Origin: Seriola aureovittata
Taxonomy: Eukaryota; Chordata; Actinopteri; Carangiformes; Carangidae
Direction of reading: 5' to 3'
DNA: 64,000 bases
NCBI RefSeq assembly: GCF_021018895.1
Contig: NC_079376.1
Location: 11,647,001-11,711,000 of the forward strand
Positions 1 through 13,089 of this stretch are shown piece by piece. The notes under the pieces were generated by a model. That model ran no database searches. It was not told the DNA's origin and saw only the letters and a list, made by a program, of their open reading frames with translations. Each line of letters begins with the position of its first letter. Positions within the stretch are counted from its first letter, which is position 1. A program made the position numbers and the translations under genes.

Positions 1-1964
1 TGCCTTACTATACTATGAAGTTTTATGCCTTACTATACGATGACGTTTTATGCCTTACTACACTATGACGTTTTTTCACATTTTTATGCCTTATTATACT
101 ATGACATTTTTTTTAACAATTTTATGCCTTACTATACTATGACATTTTTTCACATTTTTATGCCTTGCTATACCATGACGTTGTATGCCTTACTATACTA
201 GGACGTTTTTTGACATTTTAATGCCTTACTATACTATGATGTTTTTTCACATTTTTATGCCTTACTATACTAGAACGTTTTATGACTTACTATACTATGA
301 TGTTTTTTCACAATTTTATGCCTTACTATACTATGAAATTTTTTCACATTTTTATGCCTTACTATACTATGACATTTTATGCATTACTATACTATGACGT
401 TTTTTCATAATTTTATGCCTTACTATACTATGAAGTTTTATGCCTTACTATACTATGACGTTTAATGCCTTACTACACTATGACGTTTTTTCACATTTTT
501 ATGCCTTACTATATTATGATATTTTTCCACATTTTTTGCATTACTATACTATGACTTTTTTCACATTTTTATGCCTTACTTTACTATGACGTTTTATGCA
601 TTACTATACTATAACATTTTTTCACAATTTTATGCCTTACTATACTATGATATTTTTTCACACTTTTATGCCTTACTATACTATGACATTTTTTCACACT
701 TTTATGCCTTACTATACTATGATATTTTTTCAAATTTTTATGCCTTACTATACTATGACATTTTTTCACAATTTTATGCCTTACTATACTATGACATTTT
801 TTCACATTTTTATGCCTTACTATATTATGACGTTTTATGCCTTGCTATACTGTGACGTTTATTCAATTTTTTGTGCCTTAATATACTATGACATTTTTTG
901 ACAATTTTATGCCTTACTATACTATGACGTTTTATGCCTTACTATACTATGACGTTTGTTCACAATTTTATGCCTTATTATACTATGACATTTTTTCACA
1001 ATTTTATGCCTTACTATACTATGACATTTTTTCACATTTTTATACCTTACTATACTATGACATTTTTTCACACTTTTATGCCTTACTATGCTATGACGTT
1101 TTTTGCCTTACTATACTTTGACGTTTGTTTACACTTTTATGCCTTACTATACTATGACATTTTTTCACACTTTTATGCCTTACTATACTATGACATTTTT
1201 TCACATTTTTATGCCTTACTATACTATGGCATTTTTTCACACTTTTATGCCTTACTATACTATGACATTTTTTGACAATTTTACGCCTTACTATCCTATG
1301 ATGTTAAATGCCTTACTATACTATGACGTTTGTTCACAATTTTATGCCTTACTATACTAGGACGTTTTTTCACAATTTTATGCCTTATTATAATAGAACG
1401 TTTTTTCACATTTTTATGCCTTACTATACTAAGACGTTTTATGCCTTACAATACTAGGACGTTTTTTCACATTTTTATGCCTTACTATACTATGACATTT
1501 TTTCACAATTTTATGCCTTACTATACTATGACATTTTTTCACACTTTTATGCCTTACTATACTATGACGTTTTTTGCCTTACTATACTTTGACGTTTGTG
1601 CACACTTTTATGCCTTACTATACTATGACATTTTTTCACAATTTTATGCCTTACTATACTATGACATTTTTTCACACTTTTATGCCTTACTATACTATGA
1701 AATTTTGTGCCTTACTATACTTTGACGTTTTTTCACATTTTTATGTCTTACTATACTATGGCATTTTTTCACACTTTTATGCCTTACTATACTATGACAT
1801 TTTTTCACAATTTTATGCCTTACCATACTATGACATTTTTTCACATTTTTATGCCTTACTATACTATGACGTTTTATGCCTTACTATACTTTGACGTTTG
1901 TTCACACTTTAATGCCTTACTATACTATGACATTTTTTCACAATTTTATGCCTTACTATACTAT

Positions 1965-4900
1965 GACATTTTTTCACACTTTTATGCCTTACTATACTAT
2001 GACATTTTTTCACATTTTTATGCCTTACTTTACTATGACGTTTTATGCATTACTATACTATAACATTTTTTCACAATTCTATGCCTTACTATACTATGAT
2101 ATTTTTTCACACTTTTATGCCTTACTATACTATGACATTTTTTCACATTTTTATGCCTTACTATATTATGACGTTTTATGCCTTGCTATACTATGACGTT
2201 TATTAAATTTTTTGTGCCTTAATATACTATTACATTTTTTGACAATTTTATTCCTTACTATACTATGACGTTTTATGCCTTACTATACTAGGACGTTTTT
2301 TTCACATTTTTATGCCTTACTATACTAGGACGTTTTTTCACAATTTTATGCCTTACTATAATAGAACGTTTTTTCACATTTTTATGCCTTACTATACTAT
2401 GACGTTTTATGCCTTGCTATACTAGGACGTTTTTTCACATTTTAATGCGTTACTATACTATGACATTTTTTCACAATTTTATGCCTTACTATACTATGAC
2501 ATTTTTTCACATTTTTATGCCTTACTATACTATGACATTTTTTCACACTTTTATGCCTTACTATACTATGACGTTTTTTGCCTTACTATACTTTGACGTT
2601 TGTTCACACTTTTATACCTTACTATACTATGACATTTTTTCACAATTTTATGCCTTACTATACTATGACATTTTTTCACACTTTTATGCCTTACTATACT
2701 ATGACATTTTTTCACATTTTTATGTCTGACTATACTATGACATTTTTTCACACTTTTATGCCTTACTATACTATGACATTTTTTCACAATTTTATGCCTT
2801 ACTATACTATGACGTTTTATGCCTTACTATACTAAGAGGTTTTTTCAATTTTTTGTGCCTTACTATATATGACATTTTTTGACCATTTTATGCCTTACTA
2901 TACTATGACTGTTTTTCACAATTTTATGCCTTACTATACTATGACGTTTTATGCCTTACTATACTAAGAGGTTTTTTCAATTTTTTGTGCCTTACTATAT
3001 AATGACATTTTTTGACCATTTTATGCCTTACTATACTATGACTGTTTTTCACAATTTTATGCCTTATTATAATAGAACGTTTTTTCACATTTTTATGCCT
3101 TACTATACTATGACGTTTTATGCCTTACTATACTATGACGTTTGTTCACAATTTTATGCCTTACTATACTAGGACGTTTTTTCACATTTTTATGCCTTAC
3201 TGCTATGACGTTTAATGCCTTACTATACTATGACGTTTTTTCACATTTTTATGCCTTGCTATACTAGGACGTTTTTTTACATTTTAATGCGTTACTATAC
3301 TATGACGTTTTTTCACATTTTTATGCTTTACTTCTATGACGTTTAATGCCTTACTATACTATGATGTTTTTTCACATTTTTATGCCTTGCTATACTAGGA
3401 CGTTTTTTTACATTTTAATGCGTTACTATACTATGACATTTTTTCACAATTTTATGCCTTGCTATACTAGGACGTTTTTTTCACATTTTTATGCCTTACT
3501 ATACTATGACGTTTTTTCACATTTTTATGCTTTACTATACTATGAAGTTTTGTGCCTTACTATACTTTGACGTTTGTTCACACTTTTATGCCTTACTATA
3601 CTATGACATTTTTTCACAATTTTATGCCTTACTATACTATAACGTTTTATGCCTTACTATACTATGACGTTTGTTCACAATTTTATGCCTTACTATACTA
3701 GGACGTTTTTTCACATTTTTATGCCTTACTACTATGACGTTTTATGCCTTACTATACTATGACATTTTTTCACACTTTTATGCCTTACTATACTAGGATG
3801 TTTTTTTGACATTTTTATGACTTACTATACTATGACGTTTTTTCACATTTTTATGCCTTACTATACTAGGACGTTTTTTTCACATTTTTATGCCTTACTA
3901 TACTATGACGTTTTTTCACATTTTTATGCCTTACTATACTATGATGTTTTATGCATTACTATATTATGACATTTTTTCACACTTTTATGCCTTACTATAC
4001 TATGACATTTTTTCACATTTTTATGCCTTACTTTACTATGACGTTTTATGCATTACTATACTATAACATTTTTTCACAATTCTATGCCTTACTATACTAT
4101 GATATTTTTTCACACTTTTATGCCTTACTATACTATGACATTTTTTCACATTTTTATGCCTTACTATATTATGACGTTTTATGCCTTGCTATACTATGAC
4201 GTTTATTAAATTTTTTGTGCCTTAATATACTATTACATTTTTTGACAATTTTATTCCTTACTATACTATGACGTTTTATGCCTTACTATACTAGGACGTT
4301 TTTTTCACATTTTTATGCCTTACTATACTAGGACGTTTTTTCACAATTTTATGCCTTACTATAATAGAACGTTTTTTCACATTTTTATGCCTTACTATAC
4401 TATGACGTTTTATGCCTTGCTATACTAGGACGTTTTTTCACATTTTAATGCGTTACTATACTATGACATTTTTTCACAATTTTATGCCTTACTATACTAT
4501 GACATTTTTTCACATTTTTATGCCTTACTATACTATGACATTTTTTCACACTTTTATGCCTTACTATACTATGACGTTTTTTGCCTTACTATACTTTGAC
4601 GTTTGTTCACACTTTTATACCTTACTATACTATGACATTTTTTCACAATTTTATGCCTTACTATACTATGACATTTTTTCACACTTTTATGCCTTACTAT
4701 ACTATGACATTTTTTCACATTTTTATGTCTGACTATACTATGACATTTTTTCACACTTTTATGCCTTACTATACTATGACATTTTTTCACAATTTTATGC
4801 CTTACTATACTATGACGTTTTATGCCTTACTATACTAAGAGGTTTTTTCAATTTTTTGTGCCTTACTATATAATGACATTTTTTGACCATTTTATGCCTT

Positions 4901-5191
4901 ACTATACTATGACTGTTTTTCACAATTTTATGCCTTACTATACTATGACGTTTTATGCCTTACTATACTAAGAGGTTTTTTCAATTTTTTGTGCCTTACT
5001 ATATAATGACATTTTTTGACCATTTTATGCCTTACTATACTATGACTGTTTTTCACAATTTTATGCCTTATTATAATAGAACGTTTTTTCACATTTTTAT
5101 GCCTTACTATACTATGACGTTTTATGCCTTACTATACTATGACGTTTGTTCACAATTTTATGCCTTACTATACTAGGACGTTTTTTCACAA
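1965..5191. repeat. Two ~1.2-kb copies inside the satellite, spaced 2,003 bp
   Basis: The segment from about 1,965 to 3,187 recurs at about 3,968 to 5,191 with nearly every private variant shared, such as ATTCTATGCC, the TTATTAAATTTTTTGTGCC junction and TATGTCTGAC. The offset is 2,003 bp and becomes 2,004 after a one-base difference near 2,869/4,872. The intervening 3,188-3,967 is the same satellite without that match. It is a duplicated higher-order block, younger than the single-unit amplification. Boundaries are estimated to within a unit. Confidence 0.85.
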
Positions 5192-6044
5192 TTTTATGCC
5201 TTACTATAATAGAACGTTTTTTCACATTTTTATGCCTTACTATACTATGAAGTTTTATGCCTTATTATACTATGACATTTTTTCACAATTTTATGCCTTA
5301 CTATACTATGACATTTTTTCACACTTTTATGCCTTACTATACTATGACATTTTTTCACATTTTTATGTCTTACTATACTATGGCATTTTTTCACACTTTT
5401 ATGCCTTACTATACTATGACATTTTTTCACAATTTTATGCCTTACTATACTATGACATTTTTTCACATTTTTATACCTTACTATACTATGACGTTTTATG
5501 CCTTACTATACTTTGACGTTTGTTCACACTTTTATGCCTTAATATACTATGACATTTTTTGACAATTTTATGCCTTACTATACTCTGACGTTTTATGCCT
5601 TACTATACTATGACGTTTGTTCACAATTTTATGCCTTACTATACTAGGACGTTTTTTCACAATTTTATGCCTTACTATAATAGAACGTTTTTTCACATTT
5701 TTATGCCTTACTATACTATGAAGTTTTATGCCTTATTATACTATGACATTTTTTCACAATTTTATGCCTTACTATACTATGACATTTTTTCACACTTTTA
5801 AGCCTTACTATACTATGACATTTTTTCACATTTTTATGTCTTACTATACTATGGCATTTTTTCACACTTTTATGCCTTACTATACTATGACATTTTTTCA
5901 CAATTTTATGCCTTACTATACTATGACATTTTTTCACATTTTTATACCTTACTATACTATGACGTTTTATGCCTTACTATACTTTGACATTTGTTCACAC
6001 TTTTATGCCTTACTATACTATGACATTTTTTCACAATTTTATGC
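5103..6044. repeat. 471-bp tandem duplication within the satellite
   Basis: 5,103-5,573 and 5,574-6,044 are adjacent near-identical copies, sharing variants such as the AATAGAACG unit, the GAAGTTTTATGCCTTATTA unit, TATGTCTTAC and the TTTATACC unit. Only a few substitutions separate them (for example ATACTC/ATACTA, ATGCC/AAGCC). The length 471 equals 11 x 36 + 3 x 25, consistent with whole-unit unequal exchange. Confidence 0.88.
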
Positions 6045-6684
6045 CTTACTATACTATGACGTTTTATGCCTTATTATACTATGACGTTTTTTCACATTTT
6101 TATGCCTTACTATACTATGAAGTTTTATGCCTTATTATACTAGGACGTTTTTTCACATTTTAATGCGTTACTATACTATGACATTTTTTCACAATTTTAT
6201 GCCTTACTATATTATGACATTTTTTCACATTTTTATGCCTTACTATACTATGACATTTTTTCACACTTTTATGCCTTACTATACTATGACGTTTTTTGCC
6301 TTACTATACTTTGACGTTTGTTCACACTTTTATGCCTTACTATACTATGACATTTTTTCACAATTTTATGCCTTACTATACTATGACATTTTTTCACACT
6401 TTTATGCCTTACTATACTATGACATTTTTTCACATTTTTATGCCTTACTATACTATGGCATTTTTTCACACTTTTATGCCTTACTATACTATGACATTTT
6501 TTGACAATTTTATGCCTTACTATACTATGATGTTTTATGCCTTACTATACTATGACGTTTGTTCACAATTTTATGCCTTACTATACTAGGACGTTTTTTC
6601 ACAATTTTATGCCTTACTATACTATGATGTTTTATTCACATTTTTATGCCTTACTATACTATGACGTTTTTTCACACTTTTATG

Positions 6685-7196
6685 CCTTACTATACTATGA
6701 CGTTTCATGCCTTACTATACTAGGAGGTTTTTTCAATTTTTTGTGCCTTACTATATAATGACATTTTTTGACCATTTTATGCCTTACTATACTATGACTG
6801 TTTTTCACAATTTTATGCCCTATTATAATAGAACGTTTTTTCACATTTTTATGCCTTACTATACTATGATGTTTTATGCCTTACTATACTATGACGTTTG
6901 TTCACACTTTTATGCCTTACTATACTATGACATTTTTTCACAATTTTATGCCTTACTGTACTATGACATTTTTTCACATTTTTATACCTTACTATACTAT
7001 GACGTTTTATGCCTTACTATACTAGGAGGTTTTTTCAATTTTTTGTGCCTTACTATATAATGACATTTTTTGACCATTTTATGCCTTACTATACTATGAC
7101 TGTTTTTCACAATTTTATGCCTTATTATAATAGAACGTTTTTTCACATTTTTATGCCTTACTATACTATGACGTTTTATGCTTTACTATACTAGGA
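6685..7196. repeat. 302-bp higher-order duplication within the satellite
   Basis: A block containing AGGAGGTTTTTTCAATTTT, the ATATAATGACATTTTTTG unit, the GACTGTTTTTCAC unit and the AATAGAACG unit occurs near 6,700-6,894 and again near 7,002-7,196, offset 302 bp (7 x 36 + 2 x 25). The same block also occurs near 2,951 and 4,955, so it is a mobile module of the array. Confidence 0.8.
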
Positions 7197-7570
7197 CGTT
7201 TTTTCACATTTTAATGCCTTACTATACTATGACGTTTTTTTCACATTTTTATGCCTTACTATACTATGACGTTTTATGCCTTACTATACTAGGACGTTTT
7301 TTCAATTTTTTGTGCCTTACTATACTATGACATTTTTTGACAATTTTATGCCTTACTATACTAGGACGTTTTTTCATAATTTTATGCCTTACTATAATAG
7401 AATATTTTTTCACATTTTTATGCCTTACTTAGTATGATGTTTTATGCCTTACTATACTTTGACGTTTGTTAACACTTTTATGCCTGACTATACTATGAAT
7501 TTTTTAAAAAATTTTTATGCCTTACTATACTATGACATTTTTTCACATTTTTATGCCTTACTATACTATG

Positions 7571-7886
7571 ACGATTTATGCCTTAATATACTAGGACGTT
7601 TTTTCACAATTTTATGCCTTAATATACTGTGACGTTTTTTCACAATTTTATGCCTTACTGTACTATGACGTTTTATGCCTTACTATAATATGACGTTTTT
7701 TCACAATTTTATGCCTTACTATACTATGACGATTTATGCCTTAATATACTAGGACGTTTTTTCACAATTTTATGCCTTAATATACTGTGACGTTTTTTCA
7801 CAATTTTATGCCTTACTGTACTATGACGTTTTATGCCTTACTATAATATGACGTTTTTTCACAATTTTATGCCTTACTATACTATG
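7571..7886. repeat. 158-bp tandem duplication within the satellite
   Basis: Two adjacent copies (7,571-7,728 and 7,729-7,886) share the rare ACGATTTATGCC start, the TACTGTGACG and TACTGTACTATG variants and the TATAATATG unit. The length 158 equals 3 x 36 + 2 x 25. Confidence 0.8.
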
Positions 7887-8384
7887 ACGTTTTATGCCTT
7901 ACTATACTATGACATTTTTTCACAATTTTATGCCTTACTATAATAGAAAGTTTTTTCAAATTTTTATGCCTTACTATACTATGACGTTTTATGCCTTATT
8001 ATAGTATGACGTTTGTTCACACTTTTATGCCTTACTATACTATGACATTTTTTCACACTTTTATGCCTTACTATAATATGACGTTTTTTCACATTTTTAT
8101 GCCTTACTATACTATGACAGTTTTTCAAATGTTTATGCCTTACGATACTATGACATTTTTTCATATTTTTATGCCTTACTATACTATGACATTTTTTCAT
8201 ATTTTTATACCTTACTATACTATGACTTTTTTGTCAAACTTTTATGCCTTACTATACTATGACTTTTTTTTAACATTTTTATGCCTTACTATACTATGAA
8301 ATTTTCTCACACCATTTTTCCTTACTATACTATGACATTTTTTCACAAATTTATGCCTTACTATACTAGGACGTTTTATGCCTT

Positions 8385-11300
8385 ACTATACTATGACGTT
8401 TTATGTCTTACTGTACTATGAAATTTTTTCAAGTTTTTATGCCTTAATATACTATGACAATTTTTTCATATTTTTATGCCTTACTATGCTATGACATGTT
8501 TTCACATTTTTATGCCTTACTATACTATGATGTTTGTTCACAATTTTATGCCTTACTATTTTATGACATTTTTTTGAATTTCTTATGCCTCACTATACTA
8601 TGACCTTTTTTGACAATTTTATGCCTTACCATACTAGAACGTTTTTTCACATTTTTATGCCTTTCTATACTATGACGTTTTTTTTTCATATTTTCATGCC
8701 TTATTATACTATGACGTTTTTTCACATTTTTATGCCTTACTATCATATGATATTTTTTCATATCTTTATGCCTTCCAATACTATGACATTTTTTCACATT
8801 TTTATGCCTTACTATACTGTGACGTTTTTTCTAATTTTTATGCCTTACTATACTTTGACGTTTTATGCCTTACTATATTATGACGTTTTTTTGACATTTT
8901 TATAACTTAGCTTACTATTCTATGATATTTTTTCACATTTTTATGCCTTACTATACTATGACGTTTTTTTTCATATTTTTATGCCTTACTATACTATGAC
9001 CTTTTTTCACATTTTTATGCCTTACTATACTATGACGTTTTATGCCTTATTATACTATGACATTTTATGCCTTACTATACTATGACGTTTTTTTTTTCAT
9101 ATTTTCATGCCTTATTATACTATGACGTTTTTTCACATTTTTAAGCCTTACTATACTATGATATTTTTTCATATCTTTATGCCTTCCTATACTAGAACGT
9201 TTTTTCACATTTTTATGCCTTACTATACTATGACGTTTTTTTTTCATATTTTCATGCCTTATTATACTATGACGTTTTATGCCTTACTATATTATGACGT
9301 TTTTTTGACACTTTTATGCCTTAGCCTACTATACTATGACATTTTTTCACATTTTTATGCCTTATTATACTATGACGTTTTTTTTCATATTTTTATGCCT
9401 TACTATACTATGACCTTTTTTCACATTTTTATGCCTTACTACACTATCATGTTTTATGCCTTATTATACTATGACGTTTTATGCCTTACTATACTATGAC
9501 GTTTTTTTTTCATATTTTCATGCCTTATTATACTATGACGTTTTTTCACATTTTTATGCCTTATTATACTTTGACATTTTTTTGCCTTACTATACTATGA
9601 GGTTTTTTCACATTTTTATGCCTCACTATACTATGACGTTTTTTCACGTTTTTATGCCTTACTATACTATGACGTTTTATGCCTTACTGTACTATGACAT
9701 TTTTTCAAATTTTTAAGCCTTTATATACTATGACGTTTTTTCATATTTTTATGCCTTATTATGCTATGACATGTTTTGACATTTTTATGCCTTACCATAC
9801 TATGATATTTTTTCACATTTTTATGCCTTACTAAAATAGAACGTTTTTGCACATTTTTATACCTTACTATACTATGACATTTTTTCACAATTTTATGCCT
9901 TACTATACTAGGACGTTTTATGCCTTACTATATTATGACGTTTTTTTTCATGTTTTTATGCCTCACTATACTATGACGTTTTTTCACACTTTTATGCCTT
10001 ACTATACTATGACGTTTTATGTCTTACTGTACTATGAAATTTTTTCAAGTTTTTATGCCTTAATATACTATGACAATTTTTTCATATTTTTATGCCTTAC
10101 TATGCTATGACATGTTTTCACATTTTTATGCCTTACTATACTATGATGTTTGTTCACAATTTTATGCCTTACTATTTTATGACATTTTTTTGAATTTCTT
10201 ATGCCTCACTATACTATGACCTTTTTTGACAATTTTATGCCTTACCATACTAGAACGTTTTTTCACATTTTTATGCCTTTCTATACTATGACGTTTTTTT
10301 TTCATATTTTCATGCCTTATTATACTATGACGTTTTTTCACATTTTTATGCCTTACTATCATATGATATTTTTTCATATCTTTATGCCTTCCAATACTAT
10401 GACATTTTTTCACATTTTTATGCCTTACTATACTGTGACGTTTTTTCTAATTTTTATGCCTTACTATACTTTGACGTTTTATGCCTTACTATATTATGAC
10501 GTTTTTTTGACATTTTTATAACTTAGCTTACTATTCTATGATATTTTCTCACATTTTTATGCCTTACTATACTATGACGTTTTTTTTCATATTTTTATGC
10601 CTTACTATACTATGACCTTTTTTCACATTTTTATGCCTTACTATACTATGACGTTTTATGCCTTATTATACTATGACATTTTATGCCTTACTATACTATG
10701 ACGTTTTTTTTTTCATATTTTCATGCCTTATTATACTATGACGTTTTTTCACATTTTTAAGCCTTACTATACTATGATATTTTTTCATATCTTTATGCCT
10801 TCCTATACTATGACATTTTTTCACATTTTTATGCCTTACTATACTATGACGTTTTTTCAAATTTTTATGCCTTACTATACTATGACGTTTTATGCCTTAC
10901 TATATTATGACGTTTTTTTGACACTTTTATGCCTTAGCCTACTATACTATGACATTTTTTCACATTTTTATGCCTTATTATACTATGACGTTTTTTTTCA
11001 TATTTTTATGCCTTACTATACTATGACCTTTTTTCACATTTTTATGCCTTACTATACTATCATGTTTTATGCCTTATTATACTATGACGTTTTATGCCTT
11101 ACTATACTATGACGTTTTTTTTTCATATTTTCATGCCTTATTATACTATGACGTTTTTTCACATTTTTATGCCTTATTATACTTTGACATTTTTTTGCCT
11201 TACTATACTATGAGGTTTTTTCACATTTTTATGCCTCACTATACTATGACGTTTTTTCACATTTTTATGCCTTACTATACTATGACGTTTTATGCCTTAC

Positions 11301-11426
11301 TGTACTATGACATTTTTTCAAATTTTTAAGCCTTTATATACTATGACGTTTTTTCATATTTTTATGCCTTATTATGCTATGATATGTTTTGACATTTTTA
11401 TGCCTTACCATACTATGATATTTTTT
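8385..11426. repeat. Two ~1.4-kb copies in the diverged part of the satellite, spaced 1,616 bp
   Basis: About 8,385-9,813 recurs at about 10,001-11,426. The offset is 1,616 bp, shrinking to 1,613 after small indels (for example TATACTAGAACG at 9,190 against TATACTATGACA at 10,806). Shared landmarks are TATGTCTTACTGTAC, ACTATTTTATGAC, CTATCATATG, GCCTTCCAATAC and TTAGCTTACTATTC. Identity is high although the individual units are diverged, so this duplication is recent relative to unit decay. Confidence 0.85.
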
Positions 11427-12240
11427 CAAATTTTTATGCCTTACTATACTATGACCTTTTTTCACATTTTTATGCCTTACTATACTATGACATTTTTTCA
11501 AATGTTTATGCCTTACTATACTGACATTTTTTCATATTTTTATGTCTTACTATACTATGACTTTTTTGTCAAATCTTTATGCCTTACTATACTATGAAAT
11601 TTTTTTCACAATTTTATGCCTTACTATACTATGAAATTTTCTCACACTTTTTTCCTTACTATACTATGAGATATTTTCAAAATTTTTTTCCTTACTATAC
11701 CATGACGTTTTATGCCTTACTATACTATAACGTTTTTTGACATTTTTATGCCTTACTATACTATGACATTTTTTTTCATATTTTTATGCCTTAATATACT
11801 ATGACGTTTTTTCAAATTTTTATGCCTTACTAAACTTTGACCTTTTATGCCTTACTATACTATGACGTTTTATGCCTTACTATACTATGATGTTTTTTCA
11901 AATTTTTATGCCTTACTATACTAGGACATTTTATGCTTTACTATGACGTTTTTTCACATTTTTATGCCTTACTATACTATTACATTCCTTCACATTTTTA
12001 TGCCTTACTATACGATGACGTTTTTTCACAATTTTATGCCTTACTATACTATGTAGCTTTTTACTTTTTATGCCTTACTATGTATGACGTTTTTATGCTT
12101 TACTATATTATGACCTCTTTCTGACCCTTATGCCCTTATATACTATGTTGTTTTTCAACTTTTTTGCCTTACTATGAGGTCTTTAGGACTTTTTATGCCT
12201 TTCTATTCTATAATGTCTTTTGTGAATTTTAATGCTCTAT

Positions 12241-12670
12241 TGAAAAGATGATTTCTTACGACAGAATGACAATTGGATCGCCAAGTCATATTTCAATGTA
12301 ACTCATTTTATATTTTTATAAAAGGACAGAACTAGTACATGGCAGACCAAGGTGTCTGTTTGAATAAAAAATGTTTGACCGCCTGTTTGGTGTTTTGCGC
12401 TTTGATATGGGTGACAAGCAGATGTTCATCTGGAGATCTTCATGTCCATGGGTCCTCTGAGCTGTTACACGTCCTTCTTCAGAGCTCCTGAGATCATTCT
12501 CCATCTGTGGGGCTCTAACCGTATAAGCAAACACAAACATTCATCAATATAACCAGGACCTCCAGATGTGTCCTACATACATCAGTGTCTTTCATTTACA
12601 TACAGTTAAGCATTACTTATATTCTAAAGTAAAAGTTATATGCATGTAACACAACTTTACACTATTCTAT
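12241..12670. other. Non-repetitive island between satellite and its decayed tail
   Basis: About 430 bp of ordinary-composition DNA interrupts the satellite. The minus strand has an open frame (12,316-12,540, 74 codons) and the plus strand has a 50-codon frame (next entry). I recognise neither protein. A TATAAAAG string sits at 12,317-12,324. It could be an inserted element fragment, a pseudogene piece or plain flanking DNA. No repeat ends or target duplications were seen. Confidence 0.4.
12339..12491 (+). other. Small unsupported ORF, 50 codons, hydrophobic segment
   Basis: An ATG-to-TGA frame of 50 codons lies in the island. Residues about 10-25 (KKCLTACLVFCALIWVTSRC) read like a short signal or membrane segment: basic start, then a hydrophobic stretch. 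I know no homologue, there is no clear promoter spacing (TATAAAAG is only 15 bp upstream of the ATG), and no splice context. It is most likely chance; I record it because it is the only non-repetitive open frame here that resembles a secreted peptide. Confidence 0.12.
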
Positions 12671-12766
12671 ATCTTAGTATACTATGACGTTTTTATGCCT
12701 TCTTATACTTTGACGTTTTTATGTCTTTTTATGCCTTACTCTACTATGACGTTTTTTTGCCTTACT
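12671..12766. repeat. Detached degenerate remnant of the satellite
   Basis: Three or four decayed units (TATACTATGACG, TTTTATGCCTT and similar) reappear after the 430-bp island, with irregular lengths of 25-30 bp. They mark the old right edge of the array. Confidence 0.75.
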
Positions 12767-13089
12767 ACTATCAATAATATAAACAGACATACTGACATAT
12801 ATTTTTCCATAGCTAGACATACAGTATATGTCACTATGTGATAATTTTTTTCAATTTCTAGCCGGTTTCATATGTAATTTTTACATAAGCTATACTTTAA
12901 ATACATATATGGAAATTCAAAACGTGTACATATATAAAATTTGTGTATGGCCATTCCTGAATGTAAATTCAGATCTTATATGTTATTAAACTGTTTGGTC
13001 TCTTTGTTTTGGAGGGGTGGCAGGGTTGTTGCTTCCTTACCACTGTTGAGACCAAACCTACGCCCTTGGCCCTTGAAAACCATTTAAAC

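Larger units (their letters stand above)
1..12240. repeat. AT-rich satellite/minisatellite array, 36-bp and 25-bp units
   Basis: The whole stretch is head-to-tail copies of one unit. The 36-bp form reads ATGCCTTACTATACTATGAC followed by RTTTTTTCACANTTTT; the 25-bp form ends after GTTTT and lacks the 11 bases TTCACANTTTT. Variable positions are mainly the base after GAC (A or G) and the base after CACA (A, C or T). The array starts before base 1, so it exceeds 12.2 kb. From about 8,200 rightwards units are more diverged, with extra T residues, CATATT in place of CACATT and TGCCTCAC variants; the last 200 bp are badly decayed. Because 36 is a multiple of 3 and the unit lacks stops in several frames, long spurious open frames appear on both strands. 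I see no coding, RNA or transposase signature. The family name is unknown to me. Confidence 0.97.

Noticed and set aside
185..9499. Many plus-strand open frames of 60-131 codons in the satellite (MPYYTMTFFHTF, ALLYYDIFSHFY and CLTIL-type repeats)
   Set aside because: They are three frames of one 36-bp tandem unit that happens to lack stops; the frame shifts whenever a 25-bp unit occurs, and there is no start context, splice context or domain. All can be explained by the satellite.
584..10413. Minus-strand frames with CHSIVRHKNVKK repeats
   Set aside because: The antisense reading of the same 36-bp unit. A basic repeat protein was considered, but the repeats track the DNA satellite exactly, including its decay, so selection on protein is not indicated.
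1..12240. CRISPR-like alternation of a constant part and a variable part
   Set aside because: The variable part differs by only a few bases and units are contiguous without unique spacers; the rest of the window is a vertebrate gene.
12316..12540. 74-codon minus-strand frame in the island as an exon
   Set aside because: No recognisable domain, no clear acceptor or donor tied to a neighbouring exon, and no second exon nearby. Kept only as part of the island entry.
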